Assembly (NCBI GenBank): GCA_005791575.1 | Contig: SXWA01000266.1 | Coordinates: forward strand, 1 to 49,661 | Direction: 5' to 3' | DNA: 49,661 nucleotides | Source of the DNA: Planctomycetaceae bacterium | GTDB lineage: Bacteria; Planctomycetota; Planctomycetia; Pirellulales; UBA1268 | Shown here: piece after piece, positions 15,789 through 23,327 of the stretch | Layout of the letters: every line of letters begins with the position of its first letter | Position numbering within the stretch: position 1 is the first letter of the stretch | The notes under the pieces: generated by a model | Told to the model about the DNA's origin: nothing | The model's input: only the letters and a program-made list of their open reading frames with translations | Database searches by the model: none | Made by a program: the position numbers and the translations under genes

Positions 15789-17121
15789 GAAGGGGATCCA
15801 GCTCACCGGCGGCCGTGTTCCACCGGCGGCCATGAGCGTGTCGGAGCTGAGTGCCCGCGTCAAGGACCGGATCGAGCCTGCCTTCGCCGACGTCTGGGTG
15901 GCGGGCGAGGTGTCGAACGTCGTCCGGGCGTCGTCGGGCCACGTCTACCTGTCGCTCAAAGACGATGAGGCGGTGCTCCGGGCGGTGGTCTGGCGCGGGA
16001 CGGTGTCGACCCTGGCGATCGAACCCGCCGACGGACTGGCGGTGGTCTGCCATGGGCGTCTCGAGGTCTACCCACCGCGTGGCAGCTACCAGCTCACCAT
16101 CGACCGGCTCCATGCGGTCGGCACCGGGGGGCTCGAGGCCCGGCTCCGGCAGCTGCACGCCCGCCTCGCCGCCGAGGGACTGTTCGCGGCGGAGCGCAAA
16201 CGACCCCTGCCCGCGGTGCCGCAGCGGATCGCCGTCGTCACCAGCCCCGCCGGGGCGGCGATCGCCGACTTCCTCCAGACACTCGCCAACCGCTGGCCGG
16301 CGTGCGCGGTGGTGGTCGTGCCGGCCCGCGTGCAGGGGGCCGGCGCCGCCGAGGAGGTGGCGACGGCCATCGCCCGGGCCGCTCACCTGACTCCACCCGT
16401 GGAGGTGATCGCCGTGATCCGCGGCGGTGGCAGCCTGGAGGATCTGTGGGCCTTCAACGAGGAGCCGCTGGTGCGCGCGGTGGCCGCCTCCCCGGTGCCG
16501 GTGGTTTCGGGGGTCGGTCACGAGACCGACGTCTCGCTGTGCGATCTGGTGGCCGACGTCCGCGCGCTCACGCCGACCGACGCCGCCGTGCGGATCAGCC
16601 CCGACCGGCAGGCGCTCCTCGCCCAGGTGGCGCTGGTGCAGCCGCGGCTGTCGATGTTGATGACGCGGCAGTTGGCGACCGCCCGGGAACGGCTCGAGCG
16701 GCTCGCTGCCTCCCGCGCGTTGACGATGCCCGAACGGCTCGTCGCCGGGCGCCGCGACCTGGTCTGCGAGCGCGCCGCGCGGCTCGACCGTCTGATCCGG
16801 ACCCTCGTCCGGCACGCCGGTGACCGGCTCGCCGCCGTCGCCGGCCGGGTCGAGGCGGCCAGCCCGCTCCAGATCCTCTCGCGCGGCTATTCGGTGACGA
16901 TCCGCGATGCTGGATCCGCCGACGGGATGGCGGTGCGCGACGCGGCCGAAGTGGAACCGGGTCAGCGCCTGCTGACACGGCTGGCACGCGGCCGGGTGTG
17001 GAGCATCGTGGAGCGCAGCGCCGCCGACCCGGAGCCGCGCGTGGACGATCCGCCCGCCGGCGCCGCGGCGCCCCGGCCCGTCACCTCCGGCCAACGCCCC
17101 TCAGGAGATCCGTCACGATGA
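15787..17121 (+). CDS. xseA: Exodeoxyribonuclease VII large subunit
   Basis: XseA with XseB forms exonuclease VII, which degrades single-stranded DNA from both ends. The N-terminal OB fold is MSVSELSARVKDRIEPAFADVWVAGEVSNVVRASSGHVYLSLKD. The catalytic domain carries RIAVVTSPAGAAIADFLQ, IRGGGSLEDLWAFNEEPLVRA and SGVGHETDVSLCDLVADVRALTPTDAA. A coiled-coil-like Arg-rich segment and the C-terminal SPLQILSRGYSVT block complete it (444 residues). ATG 15787 adds 15 residues before MSVSEL; ATG 15832 is the alternative. A TAGACT hexamer at 15773-15778 would place transcription start almost at ATG 15787. The stop overlaps xseB (ATGA). Confidence 0.93.
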   Translation: MKGIQLTGGRVPPAAMSVSELSARVKDRIEPAFADVWVAGEVSNVVRASSGHVYLSLKDDEAVLRAVVWRGTVSTLAIEPADGLAVVCHGRLEVYPPRGSYQLTIDRLHAVGTGGLEARLRQLHARLAAEGLFAAERKRPLPAVPQRIAVVTSPAGAAIADFLQTLANRWPACAVVVVPARVQGAGAAEEVATAIARAAHLTPPVEVIAVIRGGGSLEDLWAFNEEPLVRAVAASPVPVVSGVGHETDVSLCDLVADVRALTPTDAAVRISPDRQALLAQVALVQPRLSMLMTRQLATARERLERLAASRALTMPERLVAGRRDLVCERAARLDRLIRTLVRHAGDRLAAVAGRVEAASPLQILSRGYSVTIRDAGSADGMAVRDAAEVEPGQRLLTRLARGRVWSIVERSAADPEPRVDDPPAGAAAPRPVTSGQRPSGDPSR

Positions 17122-17567
17122 CCCGTCGCGAGCCGGGCGGCCGTCCGCACCGCCCCACCGAGCCGAACACTCCCCACCCTGCGTCAGGCACGCCATCCCC
17201 CCGACACGCAGACCCTTCCACGACGGTGTCGTTCGAGGACGGGCTCGACCACCTCGGCCGGATCGTCGACCGACTCGAGACCGGTGAACTCGGCCTGGCC
17301 GATGCGATCGGAGCGTACGAGGAGGGCATCGCCCTCGTCCGGAGGCTCCATGGGCAGCTGGCGGAATGCGAGCAGCGGGTGGAGATGCTCGCGGCCAATG
17401 CCGCCTCACCCGCCGACACCACGCCAAACGTCGCGGACACGGCCGGGGGAATGGGCGACGAGCGGTGGGGAGGGGGCCAACGGCCCGCACACCGCCCCCC
17501 TGCGCCCCCCCGACCAGGCCGCCCACGACGGCTCCCCGGGATGGACGATCCCGGTCACGGCGTCTAA
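17118..17567 (+). CDS. xseB: Exodeoxyribonuclease VII small subunit
   Basis: The XseB core is VSFEDGLDHLGRIVDRLETGELGLADAIGAYEEGIALVRRLHGQLAECEQRVEML, two helices that pack on XseA. About 35 disordered Pro/Thr-rich residues precede it and a Pro/Gly-rich tail follows, making 149 residues against the usual 70-90. ATG 17118 overlaps the xseA stop and has AGGAG at 17103-17107, about 10 nt upstream. Co-translation with xseA fits the fixed subunit complex. Confidence 0.88.
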   Translation: MTRREPGGRPHRPTEPNTPHPASGTPSPRHADPSTTVSFEDGLDHLGRIVDRLETGELGLADAIGAYEEGIALVRRLHGQLAECEQRVEMLAANAASPADTTPNVADTAGGMGDERWGGGQRPAHRPPAPPRPGRPRRLPGMDDPGHGV

Positions 17568-17673
17568 ACTTCCCGAACTCGGGGGACGGACGTTTACCCA
17601 CTGTTTTCCCGCGGTCAGACGCGACTCTTCGGCGTGCGGGACCCCACGTTCCGATCTTCGTGAGCATCCGGTC

Positions 17674-18636
17674 ATGGCAGCGGTCGAAGGAGCGTCGATC
17701 GCCACGATGACCGAACCACCGCTGGCACTCGAGGAGGTCCGGGCGTTCATCGACCCCCGGCTCGACGCGGCGTTGGCACCGTCCCCCGACGCCTCCCCGC
17801 GGCTTCTCGAATCGATCCGCTACGCCCTGCTCGCGCCGGGCAAACGGTTGCGCCCCGCGCTTGCCCTCTGGGCGGCCGAGGCGGTCGCGCCGGTGGGTAT
17901 GGCTCGGGAAACCGCCTGGGAGGCAGCGGCGGCGGCGGCAATCGCCGTCGAGATGATCCACGCCTACTCACTGGTCCACGACGATCTCCCGGCGATGGAT
18001 GACGACGACCTCCGTCGCGGTCGCCCCACCTGCCACCGGGCCTTCGACGAGGCGACCGCGATCCTCTGCGGCGATGCCCTGCAGGCGCTCGCCTTCACCA
18101 CGCTCGCGGCCGGGATGCCGGCGGCAACCGCGACGCGGTCCGTGCTCGTGCTGGCGCAGGCATCCGGCCCCGACTCCCTCGTCGGCGGCCAAGCCGACGA
18201 CCTGGCGGTCGAGCGTGGCTGGCAGCCCGACCTTTTGTCCGCGCCGGCGGACGAGCAGGTGCGCTGGCTGGAACGGGTCCACCGCCGGAAGACCGGCGAA
18301 CTGTTCCGGGCGGCGGTCGCCCTCGGTGGCCTCGCGGTGCAGGCCACCGATGAGCGTTTGGCCCTTCTCGACACCTATGCCCGTCACTTCGGCCTTGCCT
18401 TCCAGATCGCCGACGACCTTCTCGATGCCGAAGGCAACGAGGCGGTCGTGGGAAAGCGCGTCGGCAAGGACGCGGAACGGGGCAAGCTCACGTTCCCCAC
18501 CGTGGCGGGACACGAGGCCAGCCGCCGGCGGGCCGGAGACCTTGCCGCATCGGCACGATCCGCCACCGACACCCTCGGCCCGGCGGCTGCGCCGCTGGGC
18601 CGACTGGCCAGTTGGATCGTGGACCGCGATCATTGA
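17674..18636 (+). CDS. ispA: Polyprenyl (farnesyl/geranylgeranyl) diphosphate synthase
   Basis: The enzyme condenses IPP with allylic diphosphates to give C15/C20 prenyl diphosphates. Signatures are GKRLRPAL, the first aspartate-rich motif in IHAYSLVHDDLPAMDDDDLRRGRPTCH (residues 95-121, bacterial DDxxxxD type), RKTGELFRAAVALGG and the second Asp motif FQIADDLLD. The segment around the first motif is close to E. coli IspA, so a short-chain product is likely. Length is 320 residues from ATG 17674; ATG 17707 (MTEPPLALEE) is the other candidate. It lies 106 nt after xseB and directly before dxs. Confidence 0.92.
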   Translation: MAAVEGASIATMTEPPLALEEVRAFIDPRLDAALAPSPDASPRLLESIRYALLAPGKRLRPALALWAAEAVAPVGMARETAWEAAAAAAIAVEMIHAYSLVHDDLPAMDDDDLRRGRPTCHRAFDEATAILCGDALQALAFTTLAAGMPAATATRSVLVLAQASGPDSLVGGQADDLAVERGWQPDLLSAPADEQVRWLERVHRRKTGELFRAAVALGGLAVQATDERLALLDTYARHFGLAFQIADDLLDAEGNEAVVGKRVGKDAERGKLTFPTVAGHEASRRRAGDLAASARSATDTLGPAAAPLGRLASWIVDRDH

Positions 18637-18724
18637 CCCGTCGATCCCCGCGCCGGCGACCGCCGGCCGGTGACCTCGACCCACTTGCTGCCCCGCCAAT
18701 CGCAGTCACAAGGACGTACCGGCC

Positions 18725-20656
18725 ATGACGCGGATCCTCCCGTCCATCATGTCACCGCGGGATCTCGCCGACTTGTCGGTCGAGCAACTGGAGCAACTCG
18801 CCAACGAGATGCGCCGGTCGCTGTGCGAGGTGGCGACCACCCGGACCGCACATTTCGCCTCGAATCTCGGCGTCGTCGAACTCTGCCTGGCGCTCCACAA
18901 GGTGTTCGATTTCAGCCGCGACCGGCTCATCTGGGACACCGGTCACCAGATCTACCCGCACAAGCTGATCACCGGCCGGTTCGCCCGGTTCGCCACGATC
19001 CGCACCCGGGGCGGCCTGATGGGCTACCCCAACCCCGACGAGAGCCCCTACGACCTGTTCATGACCGGCCACGCCGGCTCGAGTGTGTCGACCGCGCTGG
19101 GATTGGCCAGCGGTGACGACCTCTGCGGCCGCGGCGACCGGCGGGCAGTGGCGGTGATCGGCGACGGCGCCCTTCCCTCCGGCATCGTCTTCGAGGCGCT
19201 CAACAACGCCGGCTTCCTCAAGAAGCGCCTGTTGATCATCCTCAACGACAACAAGATGTCGATCTGCCCGCGTGTCGGCGCCCTGGCGGAGTATCTCGAC
19301 GTCATCCGCACCAACCCCTGGTACCGCGGCATCAAGCACCAGGCCGGCGAGATCATCAAGGGCGTGCCGATGGTCGGCGAGTCGGTCGAGCGGATGCTGC
19401 TCAACGTCAAGGATTCCCTCAAAGCCACGCTCCACGGCGGCATGCTCTTCCAGTCACTCGGGGTGCGCTATTTCGGCCCGGTCGACGGCCATTCGCTGCC
19501 GGGCCTGATCCGCTACCTGGAATTGGTGAAGGACGAGGAGGGACCGATCCTCCTCCACGTGCTCACCGAGAAGGGGCACGGCTTCAAGCCGGCGGCCGAC
19601 GACCCGGTGTTCTTCCACACCCCTGCCCCGTTCGAGTGCGACGACGACGATTGCGTGATCGCCATCAAGAAGTCGTCGGCCCGCACCTACACAGACGTCG
19701 CCAGCGAGTCGATCGGCCGCGCGATGCGCCGTGACCCGAGCGTGACGGTGATCACGGCGGCGATGTGCCAGGGCAACAAGCTGGAACCGGTGCGGGGGGA
19801 GTTTCCCGACCGGTTCTTCGATGTCGGCATCTGCGAATCCCACGCGGTGGCGTTCGCGGCCGGCCAGGCGAAGGTCGGCTGCCGGCCGATCGTCGACATC
19901 TACAGCACGTTCCTCCAGCGGTCGTACGACCAGATCTTCCAGGAGGTGAGTCTGCAGAACCTGCCGGTGGTCTTCATGCTCGACCGCGCCGGCCTCACCG
20001 GGCCCGACGGCCCCACGCACCACGGCTCCTACGATCTCGGCTACCTCCGTTTGTTCCCCAATTTGGCCGTGCTCGCCCCCGGCGACGAGCATGATCTGGC
20101 GGCGATGCTCGACTGGGCCCTCACGCAGCCCGGCCCGGTGGCGATCCGCTATCCCAAGGCGGTGGTCGACCTCCATCCCGGCCAGCGGCCACCCATCGAG
20201 ATGGGTATGGCCGAGATGATGCGCGGCGGCAACGACGGCCTGATCGTCGCCTGCGGCACCCAGCTCGGGGCGAGCCTCGCCGCCGCCAAGACCCTCGCCG
20301 ACGAGGGCCTCGACGTGGCGGTCATCAATGCCCGATTCGTGAAGCCGCTCGATCCGCGGATCGTGGAACGGATCGAGGCGGCTCCCTGGGTGGTGACGGT
20401 CGAGGAGAATGCCCTGCCCACCGGTTTCGGCAGCGCCGTGCTCGAGGCGTGTGCCGACGCCCGTATGGCCGAACACCGCAGCCCGATGCCGCCGCTCGTC
20501 CGCCTCGGCCTGCCGGACAGGTTCGTGGAACACGGCGAACGGGGCGAACTCCTCGCCGAGATCAGCCTCGACGCCGCCGGCATCGCCGCCGCCTGCCGTT
20601 CGCTGGCCTCACGCCAGCCCCTGTCGGTCACCGTTGGCCAGACGGCGAACCGCTGA
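18725..20656 (+). CDS. dxs: 1-deoxy-D-xylulose-5-phosphate synthase
   Basis: Dxs condenses pyruvate and glyceraldehyde-3-phosphate using thiamine diphosphate, the first MEP-pathway step. Blocks include HFASNLGVVELCLALHKVFDF, WDTGHQIYPHKLITGR, the ThDP-binding VAVIGDGALPSGIVFEALNNAG..ILNDNKMSI, the pyrimidine-binding FFDVGICESHAVAFAAGQA and DRAGLTGPDGPTHHGSYDLGYLR. The C-terminal transketolase domain has INARFVKPLDPRIVERI. The 643-residue length is normal. GHAGSS replaces the usual GHSSTS, a divergence typical of a distant clade rather than loss of a catalytic residue. ispA-dxs-nadK is a plausible isoprenoid operon. Confidence 0.95.
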   Translation: MTRILPSIMSPRDLADLSVEQLEQLANEMRRSLCEVATTRTAHFASNLGVVELCLALHKVFDFSRDRLIWDTGHQIYPHKLITGRFARFATIRTRGGLMGYPNPDESPYDLFMTGHAGSSVSTALGLASGDDLCGRGDRRAVAVIGDGALPSGIVFEALNNAGFLKKRLLIILNDNKMSICPRVGALAEYLDVIRTNPWYRGIKHQAGEIIKGVPMVGESVERMLLNVKDSLKATLHGGMLFQSLGVRYFGPVDGHSLPGLIRYLELVKDEEGPILLHVLTEKGHGFKPAADDPVFFHTPAPFECDDDDCVIAIKKSSARTYTDVASESIGRAMRRDPSVTVITAAMCQGNKLEPVRGEFPDRFFDVGICESHAVAFAAGQAKVGCRPIVDIYSTFLQRSYDQIFQEVSLQNLPVVFMLDRAGLTGPDGPTHHGSYDLGYLRLFPNLAVLAPGDEHDLAAMLDWALTQPGPVAIRYPKAVVDLHPGQRPPIEMGMAEMMRGGNDGLIVACGTQLGASLAAAKTLADEGLDVAVINARFVKPLDPRIVERIEAAPWVVTVEENALPTGFGSAVLEACADARMAEHRSPMPPLVRLGLPDRFVEHGERGELLAEISLDAAGIAAACRSLASRQPLSVTVGQTANR

Positions 20657-20675
20657 CCTTCCCGCGGAGTCCCCG

Positions 20676-21626
20676 ATGCCATCGCCCTGTCGGCTGCGCC
20701 CCGACCGGACCGCACCCGCCGACCTCGGCATCGCGATCGTCGGATCGTCCGCCCTGGAGCCGATCGCCGCGGAGGCGGCCCGGCTGGCGACCCGGCTGGC
20801 GGGCCGCGGACACCGCGTGTGGACTGCCGAGGTGCCACGGCGCGATGCGGCGGACGGGACGCCCGTGCCCGACGACGCACCCGTGCTTCCGGGCGCCGAC
20901 CTCGTGATCGTGCTCGGCGGGGACGGCACGATCCTCCACACCGCGCGGTGGATGGCCTACCACCAGGTGCCCGTGCTCGGGGTCAACCTCGGCACGCTCG
21001 GCTTCCTTGCAGACCACCCGCGGGAAGAGATCGACGCGGCGATCACCGACATCGAAGCCGGGCGATTCCGTCTCGTCGATCACATGCTCTTCGAGTGCCA
21101 GGTGCTCCGTGGCGGCACGACGGTGTGCCGGGAACTGGGGATGAACGACGTCTCCGTCCTCGCCGGACCACCGTTTTCGATGATCGAGATCCGGCTCCAC
21201 GTGGACGGTGAATTCGCGACCACCTACCGGGGCGACGGCCTGATCGTCAGCACGCCGGTGGGATCGACCGCCTACAACCTTTCCGCCGGCGGCCCGATCG
21301 TCCGCAAGGATCTCGACGCCTTCATCTTCACGCCGCTCAATCCCCATGCGCTCACCAACCGTCCGGTGGTCGATTCCGCCGAGCGCACCTACGACCTGTT
21401 CGTCCCCCGGCCGAACGCCGGCTCGGCCTGCGTGGTCGATGGCCGGATGATGATGGCGCTCATGGAGGGGGATTGCGTGGCGGTGCGGCGTGCGACACCG
21501 CGATTCACGCTCGTCGAAACCAGCCACCACGGCTACTATCGAACCCTGCGGGACAAGCTCCACTGGGGGGGCGGATTCCAACCCACCGGCCCACAGACCA
21601 CCCGCGGGGGACCTTCGACATGCTGA
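20676..21626 (+). CDS. nadK: NAD kinase
   Basis: NadK phosphorylates NAD+ to NADP+. The GGDGT motif lies in VIVLGGDGTILHTARW, followed by GVNLGTLGFLAD, ELGMNDVSV (the NE/ND motif), TTYRGDGLIVSTPVGSTAYNLSAGGP and TPLNPHALTNRPVV, all in family order. Length from ATG 20676 is 316 residues; the first 20 (MPSPCRLRPDRTAPADLG) are unconserved. It lies 19 nt after dxs and would supply NADPH for the MEP reductases. Its stop overlaps the next start by 7 nt. Confidence 0.93.
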   Translation: MPSPCRLRPDRTAPADLGIAIVGSSALEPIAAEAARLATRLAGRGHRVWTAEVPRRDAADGTPVPDDAPVLPGADLVIVLGGDGTILHTARWMAYHQVPVLGVNLGTLGFLADHPREEIDAAITDIEAGRFRLVDHMLFECQVLRGGTTVCRELGMNDVSVLAGPPFSMIEIRLHVDGEFATTYRGDGLIVSTPVGSTAYNLSAGGPIVRKDLDAFIFTPLNPHALTNRPVVDSAERTYDLFVPRPNAGSACVVDGRMMMALMEGDCVAVRRATPRFTLVETSHHGYYRTLRDKLHWGGGFQPTGPQTTRGGPSTC

Positions 21627-22465
21627 TCCGACCTGCCGGTGTCGGTGGCGTGCTGACCGCGATGCTGCTGGGTGGAGGAGTGCTCGCTGCGGCCGGGGCC
21701 GAGCCGGTCCGGCTCGAATACCGCTTCCGCCAGGGGGAGGAGATCCCGATGGCGGTGGCCCACCGGGCCCTCACCGAGACGACCGTGGCCGGCACGCGGC
21801 AGACGGTCGAAACCGCCACCGATTCGACGCGCCGCTGGAAGGTCATGGCGGTCGATGCGGCCGGTCGGGCGACGATCGAGAGCTCCGTGCACGATGTGAC
21901 GATGACGTCGCGGACGAGCGACCGCGGCGAGGTTCGTTGGAGCAGCCGCGACTCCGCCCCACCGCCGCCGGGCTACGAAACCCTGCCGGAGAGCCTCGGT
22001 GTGCCCCTGTCGCGGCTGGTGATCGACCAGGCCGGGCGGGTGATCGAGCGCCGTGATCTCCGCCCGCAGCCCCCACCCGCCACCGGCGATCTGATGGTGG
22101 TGCCGCTGCCGGATGGTGCCGTCGCCGTGGGGGCGGAGTGGACGGTGCCTCAGGAAGTGGTGATCGAGGTCCCGGGGGGACCGCGGCGGGCCTTCCGCAC
22201 GCGGCTCCGCTACCGCCTCGACGACCTCCGCGACGGGATCGCGACCATCCATGTCGACACCACCGTCCTCACCCCCGTCGATGATGCGCGGCTCGAGGCC
22301 CGGCTGCTCGAACGGATCTGGGACGGCACGATCCGCTTCGACGTCGAACGCGGTCGGGTGGTCAGCCGCGCCACCGGCATCGACCGGCGTGTGGTGGGAT
22401 TCAGTGGCGCGGAGTCGAGCCTTCGCTACAAAGCCAGCCTCGAGGAACGGCTCGCGCCGCAATGA
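21620..22465 (+). CDS. Secreted hypothetical protein
   Basis: The protein has 281 residues with a signal peptide (MLIRPAGVGGVLTAMLLGGGVLAAAGA) and probable cleavage after AGA or AEP. The mature part is beta-rich: LEYRFRQGEEIPMAVAHRALTETTVAGTRQTV, then RRWKVMAVDAAGRATIESSVHDVTMTSRT, and later YRLDDLRDGIATIHVDTTVLTPV. It resembles planctomycete exported proteins of the DUF6263 kind, which begin with a similar rLeYrFrqGe strand; that link is from memory and weak. ATG 21620 overlaps the nadK stop by 7 nt. Function unknown. Confidence 0.72.
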   Translation: MLIRPAGVGGVLTAMLLGGGVLAAAGAEPVRLEYRFRQGEEIPMAVAHRALTETTVAGTRQTVETATDSTRRWKVMAVDAAGRATIESSVHDVTMTSRTSDRGEVRWSSRDSAPPPPGYETLPESLGVPLSRLVIDQAGRVIERRDLRPQPPPATGDLMVVPLPDGAVAVGAEWTVPQEVVIEVPGGPRRAFRTRLRYRLDDLRDGIATIHVDTTVLTPVDDARLEARLLERIWDGTIRFDVERGRVVSRATGIDRRVVGFSGAESSLRYKASLEERLAPQ

Positions 22466-22486
22466 TTGCGGATCGGATTCGCGGCC

Positions 22487-22568
22487 GTTTCCTGACCGAC
22501 TGCGCTGGGTTTCCTGACCGACTGCGCTGGGTTTCCTGACCGACTGCGCTGGGTTTCCTGACCGACTG
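22487..22568 (+). repeat. 22-nt tandem repeat, 3.7 copies
   Basis: GTTTCCTGACCGACTGCGCTGG repeats exactly at 22487-22508, 22509-22530 and 22531-22552, with 16 nt of a fourth copy to 22568. It is non-coding, immediately 5' of a consensus-like promoter. Confidence 0.95.
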
Positions 22569-22573
22569 CACGG

Positions 22574-22600
22574 TTGACAGGCACGTCGCCGTGTGATAAT
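22574..22600 (+). promoter_or_regulatory. Sigma-70-type promoter with extended -10
   Basis: TTGACA at 22574-22579 is a perfect -35. GATAAT at 22595-22600 is preceded by TGT (extended -10), giving a 15-nt spacer; read as TAATCA the spacer would be 17. Transcription would begin near 22607, just before the hairpin. It is the best promoter visible in this part of the window and would serve the tiny ORF and probably rbfA-rtcB. Confidence 0.65.
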
Positions 22601-22608
22601 CACCTGGA

Positions 22609-22639
22609 AGACGGAATCCCATCAGGGATTGAACCGTCT
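22609..22639 (+). promoter_or_regulatory. Bulged hairpin at 5' end of predicted transcript
   Basis: AGACGG-AATCCC pairs with GGGATT-(GAA bulge)-CCGTCT around an ATCA loop, 12 base pairs in all. A pyrimidine-rich CTGTTGTTTCTCT follows. It could be an attenuator, an RNA stability element or part of a small RNA. Confidence 0.55.
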
Positions 22640-22672
22640 CTGTTGTTTCTCTCGTCCGGCAGGAGGTTAGCC

Positions 22673-22729
22673 ATGCACCCGTTCATTCGGATTGCTGTTG
22701 CGACTGCCCTGCCGCTGGTCGCGGCCTGA
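22673..22729 (+). CDS. 18-codon ORF with perfect Shine-Dalgarno (leader peptide or broken gene start)
   Basis: AGGAGG at 22661-22666 lies 6 nt before ATG 22673, a canonical spacing. The ORF reads MHPFIRIAVATALPLVAA and stops at TGA 22727-22729. The peptide looks like the first half of a signal sequence, so it may be a true leader peptide, a short membrane peptide, or the remnant of a secreted-protein gene lost by deletion. Continuing in another frame gives Pro/Arg-rich sequence with no recognisable domain, which argues against a simple frameshift. Confidence 0.4.
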   Translation: MHPFIRIAVATALPLVAA

Positions 22730-22749
22730 GCCAGTCGGCTCCGTCGGCC

Positions 22750-22788
22750 ACGGGCGCTCCCGTCTCCCTGACGGGCTGACGCGCCCGT
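22750..22788 (+). terminator. Nested GC-rich hairpin after the tiny ORF
   Basis: ACGGGCGC (22750-22757) pairs with GCGCCCGT (22781-22788), enclosing CCCGT/ACGGG. There is no U-run, so it may be a pause or attenuation structure rather than an intrinsic terminator. Confidence 0.4.
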
Positions 22789-22925
22789 TCCCGCCCTCGG
22801 CCCCCCCGCCCGTCCGGGGCCCTGTCGTGCCCGTCCGGTTCCGCCACACGCGGACCGGCGCAGTCGGCGCATGCCTTCATCCCTCCATCCGCCGTGCTTT
22901 CCCCACCCTTTTTCCCGGAACCATC

Positions 22926-23327
22926 ATGGCCACCCGCCGTCGCTCCTTCGATCGTCGCCATCTCCACGAACAGGATGGTGATGAACACCCCAGTCGCCCC
23001 GGTCCCACCGCGCACCGCAAGGACCTGCAACTCTGTCGCCAGGTGGCGGAACGGTTGCAACTCACCCTCGGTGATTGCGGTGACGACCTGCTCCGCGATC
23101 TCCACGTGGTGCAGGTCGTGCCCGCCCCCGATGCCACACAACTCCTCGTGATCGTCGGCCCTGGTCCCGGCGAGTCGGGCGCCGATCCGCACGAGGTCGT
23201 CGCCCGCCTCAAAGCGCGGGCGGGGGCGCTGCGCGCCGAGGTCGCGCGGGCGATCACGCGCACGCGTGCGCCGGCCCTCCTCTTCGACTGTGCCATCCCG
23301 ACCCCACGCGTGGAGGACGACCGATGA
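22926..23327 (+). CDS. rbfA: RbfA-like ribosome-binding factor
   Basis: RbfA is a KH-fold factor that helps mature the 30S subunit and 16S rRNA. The 133-residue protein starts with a basic MATRRRSFDRRHLH. The RbfA core begins at RKDLQLCRQVAERLQLTLGDCGDDLLRDLHVVQVVPAPDATQLLVIV and ends GALRAEVARAITRTRAPALLFDCAIP, matching the helix-strand order and the final P-x-L-x-F strand. Similarity is moderate, so a specialised paralog is possible. Its stop overlaps the rtcB start by 4 nt, an unusual partnership that ties two RNA-related proteins together. Confidence 0.75.
   Translation: MATRRRSFDRRHLHEQDGDEHPSRPGPTAHRKDLQLCRQVAERLQLTLGDCGDDLLRDLHVVQVVPAPDATQLLVIVGPGPGESGADPHEVVARLKARAGALRAEVARAITRTRAPALLFDCAIPTPRVEDDR

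Larger units (their letters stand above)
22466..22925. other. 460-base intergenic region between secreted protein and rbfA
   Basis: In order it holds the 22-nt tandem repeat, a promoter (22574-22600), a bulged hairpin (22609-22639), a perfect AGGAGG with an 18-codon ORF (22673-22729) and a nested hairpin (22750-22788). A C-rich stretch without further recognisable signals leads to rbfA. Confidence 0.8.

Noticed and set aside
14464-17094. 876-codon minus-strand ORF
   Set aside because: It runs through the MFS gene in a wrong frame and antisense to xseA. No family motif; a typical high-GC shadow.
22487-22568. 22-nt repeats as a CRISPR array
   Set aside because: The copies are directly adjacent with no spacers, so it is a plain tandem repeat.
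22609-22639. Possible CRISPR repeat (GGGATTGAA resembles some repeat 3' ends)
   Set aside because: Only one copy, no spacers, and no cas genes in the window.
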